45,547 nt of DNA from Hymenobacter roseosalivarius DSM 11622 (GCF_900176135.1 NZ_FWWW01000042.1:1-45547); one strand, 5' to 3'. Positions 1 through 12,570 are shown, counted from the stretch's first letter. Numbers and translations are program-made. The notes: generated from the sequence alone by a model not told the origin.

Positions 1-9
1 GCTTCGTGC

Positions 10-3723
<3,714 letters not shown>

Positions 3724-3795
3724 AAGGTCTCCTTCAGATACAGGCGTTTTAAGCGCCGCCTATCCAGAAAGAGAACCTCGAAATGAGGGCTCCGC
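3724..3795 (-). promoter_or_regulatory. Expression platform of the metH riboswitch with anti-P1 strand and RBS
   Basis: Between the aptamer and metH the minus strand holds CTTTCTGGATAGG (3761-3773). It can pair over 13 positions (12 Watson-Crick, one G-U) with CTTATCCAGAAAG at the 5' edge of the aptamer, and so compete with P1. When free, part of the same strand can instead form a hairpin, ATAGGCG with CGCCTGT, which ends a few bases before GAAGGAGACC and the ATG. Two exclusive folds are therefore visible. No U-rich terminator tail is seen, so translational control is a reasonable inference. Confidence 0.6.
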
Positions 3796-3903
3796 ACTTA
3801 TCTTCTTCTGCCCGTGGGGGGCAAAATGGGAGTTGGCACCTTGTTTTACTCAGGTTGCCAAGACGTCACAGGGCCCAGTCCCTCGGTCTTTCTGGATAAG
3901 TAG
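3796..3903 (-). ncRNA. SAM-I (S-box) riboswitch in the metH leader
   Basis: Read on the minus strand, the leader starts CTTATCCAGAAAGACC and carries the S-box core: GAGGGACTGGGCCC, then GGCAACC, then AAGGTGCCAACTCC, and ends GAAGATAAG. CTTATC and GATAAG close the P1 helix. TGCCC/GGGCA forms a short P4 helix, and its 5' side is a copy of the window-wide G6C motif (as GCCCCCC). The element lies about 75 nt upstream of metH on the same strand, matching the known placement of SAM-sensing leaders before methionine genes. The call rests on core-motif recognition by eye, not on a covariance model. Confidence 0.92.
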
Positions 3904-3908
3904 CTCGG

Positions 3909-3916
3909 CAAAGATA
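3909..3916 (-). promoter_or_regulatory. Bacteroidota-type -7 box for metH
   Basis: The minus strand reads TATCTTTG, an exact TAnnTTTG match, placed so that transcription would start at about the first base of the riboswitch aptamer. The upstream -33 TTTG element is not clear; a T-run lies at roughly that spacing. Confidence 0.5.
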
Positions 3917-3969
3917 CAGCAAGACGCGTAAAAAAGTTTGCGCTGGTTAGCAACAAAACGCTCAGCGCC

Positions 3970-4018
3970 TTAAAAACAAAAAAACCCGAGCCCATGCACT
4001 CGCACGGACCCGGGTTGA
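3970..4018 (-). terminator. Terminator of the M36 peptidase gene
   Basis: An inverted repeat AACCCG / CGGGTT, extended by a G-C pair after a bulge, is followed on the minus strand by a run of seven T and further T-rich sequence. It begins about 20 nt after the stop codon of the M36 gene and lies just upstream of the metH promoter, so it should insulate the two transcripts. Confidence 0.7.
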
Positions 4019-4037
4019 AAAGTCGCTAGAATCTAGT

Positions 4038-7000
4038 TTAATTCTTCATGATCAGACGCGTGAAGCGGTTACCCTGACCGGTAATCAGGTGGGCAATGAA
4101 CAGATCGCCAGTCAGGCGGCCTTTGGCGAACTCGTAGGTGAAGCGCTGGCCAGCTTTGCCGGAGCCTTCGCCCAGCACCGCTACCACCGTGCCCTGCATG
4201 TTCAGCACTTCCAGCCGGAACGTCCCGCCCTCGCGCAAGGTGAACGAAACCGACGTTTTATCGTCAACGGCCGGGTTCGGGGCGCTGGTCAGCTCGCTAT
4301 CCGTTTCCGACTCCTCGGCCGCAAAAGAAGAGCTGTTCGTGGTGGTGCCACAGTTGCCCAGCATGTCGCCGTGGTTGATGTGCACGGACACCTCGCTGGA
4401 TTTGAGGCACCGGCTCGTCTTGCTGTGACAAACAAGCACCTGATCGTTGTTGGGACCGCAGCGTACGTCGATGACCGTGATAGTCACCGTGGCCGATGCC
4501 TGGCAGCCCGCGCTGTTCGTGGTCGTGACGGTCAGGGGGTAGGTGCCGGCCGCGGTGGGCGTGAAGACAGGATTGGCGACGGCTGCGTTGCTCAGACCCG
4601 CGGCGGGGCTCCAGGTGTAGCCGACAAGACCTGTATTGATGCTGTTGGCCTGCAGCTGCACATTCTGGGGACCGTAGCCCAAGTAAATAGTAGTCACTGG
4701 TCCATTAGTCTTCACGTTCGAGGTGGCCTGCACTGCGATAGTTGGGGCAGTGCACGAATACACGGGGGGCAAATCAAACGCCTCCACCTGGTCGCTGCGG
4801 CTGGTGCTTAGTCCCTGCTGGGCGCTGAACCCGAGTCCGCGTTTAGCGAAGGCAGTCCAGATCAATTTCTGGTTAGCGCCATTATTGTTGGCGCGGTCGG
4901 CAGCCAGAATCGCGTCGCGGGCGTCTACGAAGCCGGGGTTGCAGGCCTGAAGCTTCAGGCCGTCGATTACCAGCTGCATAGCCAGATTATTGCCGGCTTT
5001 GCCGGTGTACAGGTTCGGGTCGAAGCCATACTGGTCAATCAACGCCCAGGTCATGTCCCAGAGCATAGTGGCCCATACGAAGCCGACGCCGTGGGGCTGG
5101 GTGAGGACGGGGTTGTTGGTGGCCGCGTAAGTGTAGTTGTTCACCCCAAAATCGGTACTGTAAGGCGAGGGGCGAATGCCGCGCCCGGTAGTGGGCTGGT
5201 TCTGCACGTAGGTGCCTATGCCGCGGGGCTTGGGGCCAGTATCACCGGTTTTCATGGTCAGCATGAGCCCAAACCAGTCGCTCCATCCCTCGCCACCCTG
5301 TTCGGCGTTGCGCAGGCAGCTGGAGTTATTGGGGCCGCCCGTTAGGCGGGTCGAGATGCCGTGGCCGTACTCGTGGGCGATGATGCCGTTATCAAAATCG
5401 CCATCCAGCTCAGGCAGGCCGCCGCTGTTTTTGAGAGCTACTTCTACGGTAGCAGCCGCGTCGAGCTGCTGGCGAATAAGCTGGCCGTCCTCCATGCTGA
5501 TCATCACCGCTGGGATAACGATGGCTGGCGTAGGGTTGGTCGGTGCGCCACCCATGACGGTAGGCCCGCCACTTACGTTGTTGATGACCACCACCGCGAT
5601 GGCGCCGGCAATCTGGGCGTTCTGCACTTTGTCGGCAAACCCGCAGTTGCCCCGGTACACCACCGCGATGTTGCCGCTGATGGCAGCCCCGTTCGTAAAG
5701 GCCGCGCAGCCTTCTTCGCTCTTGCCTGCCGTTGTGGGGGGCGTACTTTGGGCTAATACCAGCTTGCCGGTGAGCGGCGTAGCCGTGAGGGGCTTGCTAA
5801 AAGACCCCTCACGGGCCGGATACGTCCCAGCTATACCAGCCGGCGCGCTTACTCTGAACATCTCCGGGTCGGGCGCGCCGCTCCACAGATACATCTGCAT
5901 GCGCGGAGCCTGCCCGTCGATGGGGGTAGCGAAGTTGGCGTTGTTGCGCGTGGCAATGACGTTGCGGCTATCCTGCGACTCGGCCATTACCTGGTCGGCT
6001 CCCAGGCCTTCCAACGCATTCGGGTTCGTAGTTTGAAAGTTGCCGCTGACCTCGTCAAAGCCGTATTGGTACCAGATGTCGTGCATGATATTACTCATGT
6101 AAAACAAGTTGGTGGTGGCCGCGTCGCGGTAAGTAACCGGCTGTTTGGAAAAGTCTACCGGGTAGTCAAACAGCAGGGAAGGACCGGGATTAGGACTATA
6201 GTTGATTCCGGCGGCGTTGTTATTATTGTCCGGGTCTTCGTAGGCGTTTACATTGTTGCCGCGGGTAGTAGTAAACGAAACACCTGATGTTACTGTGTGC
6301 CAGCCCATGGGCGAAGCTGTTTTATCGGCCACATCGGTGCCAACGAAGACGCGCGGTCCGTGGCTGGGCGTTTCGGTAGGCACAGCGAATACATTGTAGG
6401 CGTTGGCCGTAGGCCCAGCCGCCACCGCTGAGAAAGAAAACGGAGCCGTCTCGGGCTGGCTAACTGAGAGACTTTTGCCCCCCGGACCATCATTCTCAAA
6501 AGTGCATTCCACGACGAGGTTATCCTTATCCAGAAACTCGCCGGTGGCCGCATCTACGCGGACGTTCCACCAGTTGCGGGCATCCAGCTCGTAGATGGAT
6601 ACCTCCCAGGCCAGCACGAGCCGGCCATCGGCCAGGGGCTGATACAGCAGTTTGGCGGGAATAGGGCGTAAGGAAATGCCGCCGGGGCTGAGCAGCGCGG
6701 CCCGGTTGGGCTCACGGCTTTGCTCCTGATAAGCCAGCGGCGCTTTGAGCGTCAGTCCAAGGTGCCGGGCAGCGGCGGCCACGGCGGCGGGCGCATCCAG
6801 CTTGGCCTGATTACTCTTTACCTTCTTGCCCAGATCCTTCTGGAAACGGTTGCCTACGTTAATTACCTGGTCGTCTTTGGTCAGGTTGACGGTGGTAAGA
6901 GCCCCGTAAATGTCGATGCCCTGGTAGCGCTGCTGGATATAGAGGTGCTTGAGGCCGTTGCGTTTGCTGGTGCTTTGGCTGCTCAACACGAGGTCGGCCA

Positions 7001-7175
7001 GGTCTTCGTCGGCCAGATCTAGGGCTTGACGATTCTTTTTTAGATGGTCCAGGGCCGCCTGCGGGATGGGTTTCTTCGCGGAGTTGCCACTGCTTTGGCC
7101 AAAGGAAGCTCCAGAGGCGGTCAGCATAGCCACCACCAGCGTTATCCGGGAGACGAGAAGTAAGAGTTTGTTCAT
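4038..7175 (-). CDS. Secreted M36 (fungalysin-type) zinc metallopeptidase with T9SS sorting domain
   Basis: A predicted extracellular protease of 1045 residues. Residues 1-27 form a signal peptide ending in SFGQ. An FTP-type propeptide follows (about 40-200). The catalytic domain carries the zinc motif HEYGH near residue 600 and a third ligand in EGWSDW about 30 residues later. A PA domain (VYRGNCGFADKVQNAQIAGA) is inserted before the active site. After it come a PKD-like Ig domain (about 815-910), a short cysteine segment with VCHSK and HGDMLGNC, and a C-terminal type A T9SS domain (APNPA...VLNMQG...RLIMKN). By analogy with other T9SS cargo it would cross the outer membrane and be released or anchored. 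The ATG at 7175 directly precedes the signal peptide. It is monocistronic, with its own terminator. Confidence 0.95.
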   Translation of the reverse strand: MNKLLLLVSRITLVVAMLTASGASFGQSSGNSAKKPIPQAALDHLKKNRQALDLADEDLADLVLSSQSTSKRNGLKHLYIQQRYQGIDIYGALTTVNLTKDDQVINVGNRFQKDLGKKVKSNQAKLDAPAAVAAAARHLGLTLKAPLAYQEQSREPNRAALLSPGGISLRPIPAKLLYQPLADGRLVLAWEVSIYELDARNWWNVRVDAATGEFLDKDNLVVECTFENDGPGGKSLSVSQPETAPFSFSAVAAGPTANAYNVFAVPTETPSHGPRVFVGTDVADKTASPMGWHTVTSGVSFTTTRGNNVNAYEDPDNNNNAAGINYSPNPGPSLLFDYPVDFSKQPVTYRDAATTNLFYMSNIMHDIWYQYGFDEVSGNFQTTNPNALEGLGADQVMAESQDSRNVIATRNNANFATPIDGQAPRMQMYLWSGAPDPEMFRVSAPAGIAGTYPAREGSFSKPLTATPLTGKLVLAQSTPPTTAGKSEEGCAAFTNGAAISGNIAVVYRGNCGFADKVQNAQIAGAIAVVVINNVSGGPTVMGGAPTNPTPAIVIPAVMISMEDGQLIRQQLDAAATVEVALKNSGGLPELDGDFDNGIIAHEYGHGISTRLTGGPNNSSCLRNAEQGGEGWSDWFGLMLTMKTGDTGPKPRGIGTYVQNQPTTGRGIRPSPYSTDFGVNNYTYAATNNPVLTQPHGVGFVWATMLWDMTWALIDQYGFDPNLYTGKAGNNLAMQLVIDGLKLQACNPGFVDARDAILAADRANNNGANQKLIWTAFAKRGLGFSAQQGLSTSRSDQVEAFDLPPVYSCTAPTIAVQATSNVKTNGPVTTIYLGYGPQNVQLQANSINTGLVGYTWSPAAGLSNAAVANPVFTPTAAGTYPLTVTTTNSAGCQASATVTITVIDVRCGPNNDQVLVCHSKTSRCLKSSEVSVHINHGDMLGNCGTTTNSSSFAAEESETDSELTSAPNPAVDDKTSVSFTLREGGTFRLEVLNMQGTVVAVLGEGSGKAGQRFTYEFAKGRLTGDLFIAHLITGQGNRFTRLIMKN

Positions 7176-7673
7176 GTACTTACAGTGTGATTAAAGAGTG
7201 AGCTACACGCGTACTAAAACCTTTTTGCTTAGAGGCGTACGGCTTTTATGGGCTGTATGGTTTTATCATTTCGCTGTTAGTCCACATATTCCCTGAATAG
7301 TTCAACAACTGGCCAGAGCATCCATAAACAGTAGGCTACCCTGGAACGGCGACATCTGGAGGAGGTGTGGTCCGGGTACGAAACACGTAATCGATCAGGC
7401 TAAGCCCCTGGCAGATAGCGCTGTCTTCCTGAATAACTGAGGTGAATAGCGCCTCCTCGTAGGAAGCAGATGACTACCCTCAATACTACTGCTGTCGGTT
7501 CTGCCCTGCCGGGCGCGAGTCAAAACCCTCTACTATATTGCCATCAGGTGGCGTTGGCCCGATAACAGCCATTTCAAGTCAAGTAAGCACAACGAGTAGC
7601 CCTGGTTTTAGCGCTGATCAGGGTGCCATAAAGCCTTTCTCCCACCTGATCATCATGCATTTCAGCCCTGCCT
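7176..7673. other. Intergenic region between divergent M36 and isoaspartyl peptidase genes
   Basis: These 498 bases must hold both divergent promoters. I see no convincing TAnnTTTG box, RNA gene or ORF with family resemblance. The only structure noted is a small inverted repeat, GATCAGG at 7616-7622 with CCTGATC at 7645-7651, about 22 bp before the isoaspartyl peptidase ATG; it could be an operator or leader hairpin. Confidence 0.4.
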
Positions 7674-8609
7674 ATGCCTTCCGCAGATTCCTTTCCTTGT
7701 ACCATTCTTCTGCACGGCGGTTCGGGCCGCTTGCATCCGCCTGGCACCCCTTTTCCGCGGCAGGCTGCGTATGCCCGCACCCTGGACGAGGCCGCGCGGG
7801 CCGGATTTGACGTGCTCGCCGGCGGCGGCAGTAGCGTCGACGCCATTGAAACCAGCCTCAGGCAGCTGGAAGACTCGCCCTTATTCAACGCTGGCCGGGG
7901 CTCGGTGTTTTCCCACGCCGGCGTAAACGAAATGGACGCGGCCCTCATGGATGGGGCCACCCTGCTAGCCGGCGCGGTAGCGGGAGTACGCACGGTGAAA
8001 AATCCCATCTCCGCCGCTCGCGCGGTGCTGGAGCGCTCTGCTCATGTCCTGCTCACTGGGGCGGGCGCCGACGAGTTTGCCGCTACTGCTGGTCTGGAAA
8101 TCGTGCCCCCCGCGTGGTTTCGGACTGAGGAGAGATGGCAGCAGTGGCAAGCCCTGCAACAGGCCGAAGCCAGCGTGCCGACTCCCAAATACGGCACCGT
8201 GGGAGCCGTCGCGCTGGATCGGGGCGGCCGCCTTGCGGCGGGTACTTCCACCGGCGGCATGTTAAACAAGAAATTCGGCCGGGTGGGCGATTCCCCGCTC
8301 ATTGGGGCCGGCACGTATGCCAATCATCTCTGCGCCGTGTCGGGTACGGGGCACGGCGAGTTCTTTATCCGCCACGCCGTGGCCCACGACATCGCGGCCT
8401 TAATGGAATACAAGGGCCTGAGCGTACAGGAAGCAGCTCAGCTGGTCATTCATCATAAAGTAGCCCCCGCCGGTGGCCTGGGCGGCGTTATCGCTCTCGA
8501 CCGGCAGGGCAACGTAGCGATGCCCTACAGCACCGGGGGGCTTTTTTGGGCTTTGATGAGTGCCGATGGCCGAGTCGAAACCAACGTCTGTAATATGGTA
8601 ATTGAATAA
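7674..8609 (+). CDS. Isoaspartyl peptidase / plant-type L-asparaginase (Ntn hydrolase)
   Basis: Hydrolyses isoaspartyl dipeptides and often L-asparagine (peptidase family T2). The 311-residue precursor starts with the family N-terminus TILLHGGSG. It carries the autocleavage site KYGTVGAVA, where Thr175 would become the N-terminal nucleophile of the beta subunit. The beta-subunit motifs GTSTGG, GRVGDSPLIGAGTYA and GHGEFFIR follow. Length and order fit EcAIII/IaaA. No signal peptide is seen, so it is predicted to be cytoplasmic. ATG 7674 is chosen because the HGGSG strand begins 13 residues later, as usual for the family. It may act downstream of the cyanophycinase at 41.7 kb, which would release beta-Asp-Arg; that link is inferred. 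Confidence 0.95.
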   Translation: MPSADSFPCTILLHGGSGRLHPPGTPFPRQAAYARTLDEAARAGFDVLAGGGSSVDAIETSLRQLEDSPLFNAGRGSVFSHAGVNEMDAALMDGATLLAGAVAGVRTVKNPISAARAVLERSAHVLLTGAGADEFAATAGLEIVPPAWFRTEERWQQWQALQQAEASVPTPKYGTVGAVALDRGGRLAAGTSTGGMLNKKFGRVGDSPLIGAGTYANHLCAVSGTGHGEFFIRHAVAHDIAALMEYKGLSVQEAAQLVIHHKVAPAGGLGGVIALDRQGNVAMPYSTGGLFWALMSADGRVETNVCNMVIE

Positions 8610-8703
8610 AGCAGGACTACCATAGTTTCTTTTCCCAAACCGCTATTAGAGCACCTGGGGGGCTTTTTCGCAACTGTGCTCTACTTGCTAACGCCAACAG
8701 CTT

Positions 8704-9126
8704 CTAAAGGCGTTGGTGCAGCCAGTCGAGAGCAGCGGCTTCATTATCAAACAGGCGATAGGTCATTGCTCCGGCCTGAGCATCCTGCAGCCGATAGCTG
8801 TCGGGCAGCTGCGCCCAGGCATCGGTCGCCATCATTACGGCCCCGTAGATCTCTCTTGCCTGGTTTTCATACGAGAGCCAGTAATCGGTAATCCACTGGC
8901 TTTCTTCTTCTGTGTAGGGCGTCATCAGGCGCTGGTCGCCCAGAATCTTATACCACCCGCGCAGCTTCAGAAGTTGCCCGACATGCCGCAGGAAGGCCTG
9001 CAAATACGCTATTTCCCGTGTCCCTGCATGATATTGCACCACGGCATAGCCATCTGGGTGCTCCAAAATACGACCAACGGAATTCTCAAAATAAACACGC
9101 AGGGCAACAGGTAACATAGGCAGCAA
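8704..9126 (-). CDS. Conserved hypothetical protein, SpoIIAA/STAS-like architecture
   Basis: A 140-residue soluble protein of unknown function. No catalytic motif is visible. It begins with a strand-rich half (VYFENSVGRILEHPDGYAVVQYHAG), has a central helical part with LLKLRGWYKILGDQRLMTPYT, and ends RLFDNEAAALDWLHQRL. The ending resembles the last helix of small SpoIIAA/STAS-like proteins that are common in this group. An ORF of similar length on the opposite strand is less protein-like. It is convergent with the isoaspartyl peptidase. Only a structural resemblance is claimed. Confidence 0.65.
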   Translation of the reverse strand: MLPMLPVALRVYFENSVGRILEHPDGYAVVQYHAGTREIAYLQAFLRHVGQLLKLRGWYKILGDQRLMTPYTEEESQWITDYWLSYENQAREIYGAVMMATDAWAQLPDSYRLQDAQAGAMTYRLFDNEAAALDWLHQRL

Positions 9127-9451
9127 TAGAAAGAGGCAGGACTAAATGACGCTACTTCAGGAAGGGGGATAAAAGTACTATTATCTCCGGTTAGGACAAT
9201 TTATTGCCGCGCCCGATTTTTTAGTAAGTAATAGTAGCCTCAGCGCCCTGGCATAATAGAGTGGTGATCTTATATATTGTTTCCTTGTGTTGTCATATGT
9301 CATAATCCAGGAAGCTGTCTGGAGATTCGTGAACTCGTCGTGCTGAGCTTGTCTATGCTTCGCGCACTACTCTTATCTTAACTAGACACGCGAGTGGCGC
9401 ATGAGCGTCTGTTTACGGTGCGCTTAATTTTGCGCGAGCCGTACCTACAAA
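9127..9451. other. Intergenic region, no gene recognised
   Basis: No supported gene. The stretch near 9335-9365 (GTGCTGAGCTTGTCTATGC and onward) resembles the GTCATGC...GCTTCG words of the nested repeat at 14.0 kb and may be a decayed copy of it. The region ends at a terminator hairpin. Confidence 0.35.
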
Positions 9452-9481
9452 AAAAGGCTGACTCATGGGCCAGCCTTTTCT
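9449..9481 (-). terminator. Terminator of the M16 peptidase pair
   Basis: AAAAGGCTG (9452-9460) pairs with CAGCCTTTT (9471-9479). On the minus strand it is followed by a run of T residues, about 20 nt beyond the stop codon of the second M16 gene. Confidence 0.8.
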
Positions 9482-9499
9482 CAAAACGCGTAGCGTGCA

Positions 9500-10891
9500 T
9501 TAGAGCGCCTTCTTCCGCTCAGCCTGAAACTTCTTCAGCTGCGGGTCAATGACCTTTTTATCACCGACCACTACAATCGTCATCTCGTCGGGGCGCACGT
9601 ATTTCTTGGCCGCATCCTGCACTTCCTTGGGCGTGATGGCGTGAATATCCTTTACCTGGTTGGTCAGGTAGCTGTCGGGCAGGCCGTGCAGATCAAGAAA
9701 GTTGAGCTGGCCGATGATGCCGGCCGGGGTAGAGTTGCGCAGCACAAACAGGCCAGCCTCGTAATTCTTGATACCTTCCAGCTCAGCTTCCGTAGGTGCC
9801 TCTTTTTGCAAACGCTCAATCTCGTAGACAATTTCCTTGAGCGAGTTGCCCGTGTGCTCGGTGGTTACGTCGGCTACTTCCGACCACTCGCCGGCCCGGT
9901 AGCGGGCGTTTATGCCGCTGGAGGGGGAATAGGTGTAGCCTTTGTCCTCACGGATATTACGGGTAATGCGCGAGCCGAAAGAGCCCCCCAGCAGCGAGTT
10001 CATCACCCGCAGACGAGTATAATCGGGGTGGGTAGGATCGACGACGGGCAGGCCGATGACCAGCGTAGACTGCGGAGCGCCGGGCCGGTCCTGCACCATT
10101 AGGTCGGTTTTGGTGACGGGCTTGGCAATCTCGATACGCGGAGCCGGACCCTTAGTCCAGCTGCTTAGCGAAGACGTAACGGCTTCGCGCAGCGCCTTTT
10201 CATCGAATTTGCCGGCGGCGTATACCGCCGTGCGCTGGGCGCCGAACTGCTTAGTATAAAAGTCGCGTACCTGCTCCGGGCCGTAGGCGTTTATCTGGGC
10301 GTCGGTGGGCATGTCGCGGCCGTAGGGGTGACCTTGATAGAGGGCCATCGTGAACTTCATGCGCGCCTGAGTGCCGGGCCGGGAGCGAGCCAGGTTAGTC
10401 TCGCGCTTAAAGTCGTTCTTGATTCGCTCTATTTCCGTGGCTGGAAAAGCGGGGTTCTGTACTAAGTCAGCCATGAGCTTTACCAGCTCCGGAGCGTATT
10501 CCGACAGCACTGAACCCGAGATTATGGTTTGGTTTGGGCCTACCGACACATCGAGCGATCCACCCATACGAGCCGCTTTTTCCGAAATCTGCTTGGCGGA
10601 GAGAGTGGTGGTGCCTTCCCGCATCAGGCGACCCGTGATGTCGGCCAGGCCGGTTTCGTTGGCACCCTCGTGCACGTTGCCGGCCTGAACAATCATGCTT
10701 ACCGTTACCTTAGGAATGTCGCCGTAAGGTACCAGCGTGGCTTGCAGGCCATTATCCAGCGTGAATTCTGTTTTGGCGGGCAACGTGAAGTCGCGGGGGA
10801 CGCCGCCGGCGGGTGGGGTTTGTTTTTGGGCGCAGGCCGGAGCGCTGAGGGCGCAGGCGGCGCTTAGTAAGCCGATAACTATATTTTTCAT
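9500..10891 (-). CDS. M16 family peptidase-like protein, non-catalytic subunit
   Basis: A 463-residue M16-fold protein. It has the M16 opening strand (FTLDNGLQATLVPYGDIPKV) and the C-terminal M16 domain with GGSFGSRITRNIREDKGYTYS. At the place where active members have HxxEH it reads GLADITGRLMREG, so the zinc site is missing. Such subunits provide the R/Y-containing half of two-chain M16 proteases, and the catalytic partner is the gene just upstream. The start is set at ATG 10891, which begins a signal peptide MKNIVIGLLSAACALSAPACA. An in-frame GTG at 10984 would add 31 residues unlike any export signal. A periplasmic location is likely. It is probably co-transcribed with the gene ending at 11018. 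Confidence 0.9.
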   Translation of the reverse strand: MKNIVIGLLSAACALSAPACAQKQTPPAGGVPRDFTLPAKTEFTLDNGLQATLVPYGDIPKVTVSMIVQAGNVHEGANETGLADITGRLMREGTTTLSAKQISEKAARMGGSLDVSVGPNQTIISGSVLSEYAPELVKLMADLVQNPAFPATEIERIKNDFKRETNLARSRPGTQARMKFTMALYQGHPYGRDMPTDAQINAYGPEQVRDFYTKQFGAQRTAVYAAGKFDEKALREAVTSSLSSWTKGPAPRIEIAKPVTKTDLMVQDRPGAPQSTLVIGLPVVDPTHPDYTRLRVMNSLLGGSFGSRITRNIREDKGYTYSPSSGINARYRAGEWSEVADVTTEHTGNSLKEIVYEIERLQKEAPTEAELEGIKNYEAGLFVLRNSTPAGIIGQLNFLDLHGLPDSYLTNQVKDIHAITPKEVQDAAKKYVRPDEMTIVVVGDKKVIDPQLKKFQAERKKAL

Positions 10892-11017
10892 GGGGTAAGT
10901 CTTTGGGAGTTGGAGCGAAGTGCTAACCTGAGCTTGGCAAGTATCGGAAAAAGCCCCCCTGCGTTCTGAGAGTGCGGACCACACAGCTCGCGCTGCCTGG
11001 GGTTAGTCGAAGCACAA

Positions 11018-12451
11018 CTAGCTCTTAGCTAGTGGATTAATCGTGAGAATCGTCCGGTTGGTGGGCCGCAGATACTCCCGCAGCGTCTTCTGTATCAGCT
11101 CCGGCGTCACTTTCCGAAACTCGCTTTCCAGCTGGTTGATGCGCTTGGGGTCATTCTCAAACAAAGCGAAGCTGGCCAGCAGATCGGCCTTCCCGAAACC
11201 GTAGAGTTGGCTCACCTGATCATAAAGACGGGAGCGCATTTTCACGATGGCCAGATCAAGCAATTCCTGGCTGACGCCTTCTTTATCGAGCTTCTGAATT
11301 TCGCGGTCCAGTACGGCCACCACCGAGTCAGTCGAGACGTTTTTGTCATACACTAAGCTGCCATCCCAGAGCATGGGACCGTTGTAGTTGAACATATTGC
11401 CCAAACCCGAATTGATGCCGCCGCTTACTGAACCAGTGTAGCCGCGCTCCTGCACCAATGCCTGATACAGGCGGCTGTCTTTGCCTTGGATTAAGATTTG
11501 GTCGAGCAGGCCCATAGCGTAGTACTCCGGCGTGTTTTTGTCAGGCATATGGTAGGCGAAGGCGAGGGCGGGCTTGGTGGCCAGCTTGTCATCTTTGGTG
11601 AAGCGCTGCTCCTTCTCCTGACGGGGCTCGGTTAGGTCTACCTTGGCCGGTAAAGTGGCCTTGGGAATGCTATCGAAGTACTTCTTGATCCAGGTTTTGG
11701 CTTCCGCTGGGGTGAAGTCACCCACTACGACCAGGGCCGCGTTATTAGGCGCGTAAAAAGTCTTGAAAAAGGACTCTGCATCTTCGAGGGTCGCCGCGTC
11801 GAGGTCCTTCAGGTCGCCGTAGAAGTTGTGAGCGTTGTGCCAGTTTTTGTTGGCATACTGGGGCATGTCCAGCCACGGAAAGCCGCCGTAGGGCTGATTA
11901 AGCACGTTTACCTTTACCTCATTTTTTACCACTCCCTGCTGATTTTCCAGGCTGGCCGGCGTAAGGGCCACACTGCGCATCCGGTCACCTTCTACCCAAA
12001 GTAAGGTTTCGAGCTTGTGAGAGGGCACTATTTCGAAGTAGTTAGTAAAATCGAAGCGCGTGGAGCCGTTATTGATCCCGCCACTACTCTGCACAATCTT
12101 ATCGAACTCCCCTTTGGGTAAGTTCTGAGAGCCCTGAAACATCAGGTGCTCAAACAGGTGTGCATAGCCAGTGCGGTTGCGCGGCTCGTTGCGGAAGCCT
12201 ACTCCATAGTATACCGCCACTACAACCTTAGGCGCGGTTTTGTCGGGTGAGAGCACCACTTTCAGGCCGTTATCAAGAGTGAAATAATCCACCGGCACCT
12301 GATAAGTAGCCACCTTGGCTGCTTGCGCAGGCTGGGGGGCTTTTTGGTCGCTTGTCACGCCCGACGTAGTTTTCTGACTACAGGCATTCAGGGCCAAAAT
12401 GCCCCCCAGACCCAATAGCAGACTGGGAATTAATCGTCTTGATGAGAGCAT
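11018..12451 (-). CDS. M16 family zinc metallopeptidase, catalytic subunit (lipoprotein)
   Basis: A 477-residue insulinase/pitrilysin-family protease with the inverted zinc motif HLFEH at residues 98-102 (in TGYAHLFEHLMFQGS) and the downstream acidic ligand region VVKNEVKVN. The N-terminus MLSSRRLIPSLLLGLGG ends in a lipobox LNAC with lipidation at Cys24, so it is a predicted lipoprotein. It is the first gene of a two-gene unit; the second gene encodes the inactive partner, and together they should form one heterodimeric chamber that degrades peptides in the envelope. The family is certain; the substrate is unknown. Confidence 0.93.
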   Translation of the reverse strand: MLSSRRLIPSLLLGLGGILALNACSQKTTSGVTSDQKAPQPAQAAKVATYQVPVDYFTLDNGLKVVLSPDKTAPKVVVAVYYGVGFRNEPRNRTGYAHLFEHLMFQGSQNLPKGEFDKIVQSSGGINNGSTRFDFTNYFEIVPSHKLETLLWVEGDRMRSVALTPASLENQQGVVKNEVKVNVLNQPYGGFPWLDMPQYANKNWHNAHNFYGDLKDLDAATLEDAESFFKTFYAPNNAALVVVGDFTPAEAKTWIKKYFDSIPKATLPAKVDLTEPRQEKEQRFTKDDKLATKPALAFAYHMPDKNTPEYYAMGLLDQILIQGKDSRLYQALVQERGYTGSVSGGINSGLGNMFNYNGPMLWDGSLVYDKNVSTDSVVAVLDREIQKLDKEGVSQELLDLAIVKMRSRLYDQVSQLYGFGKADLLASFALFENDPKRINQLESEFRKVTPELIQKTLREYLRPTNRTILTINPLAKS

Positions 12452-12501
12452 AAGGAGTGGGAGCTGGGAAATGAGAGGATTACGGTTCTGCGATATTAAG
12501 A

Positions 12502-12536
12502 AAAGCTAAGCATTTATATAATAGATGCTTAGCTTT
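12502..12536 (-). terminator. Terminator after the GH1-like gene
   Basis: A perfect 12-bp inverted repeat, AAAGCTAAGCAT / ATGCTTAGCTTT, encloses an AT-rich loop and is followed on the minus strand by TTCTT. It lies between the stop of the GH1-like gene and the start of the M16 catalytic subunit. Confidence 0.7.
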
Positions 12537-12570
12537 CTCAGACCGTTGCTTTCCTCTTTTCCTTCTTCTG

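Noticed and set aside
5212..6036. A long plus-strand open frame opposite the M36 gene
   Set aside because: It overlaps the PA and catalytic domains of a clear protease, and its composition and lack of motifs fit a shadow.
7176..7673. Possible small RNA or tRNA in the large divergent spacer
   Set aside because: No cloverleaf, conserved T-loop or strong stem other than a 7-bp dyad could be found.
8713..9114. A 133-residue plus-strand frame over the small hypothetical gene
   Set aside because: The minus-strand frame has a more protein-like composition and a recognisable STAS-like C-terminal helix.
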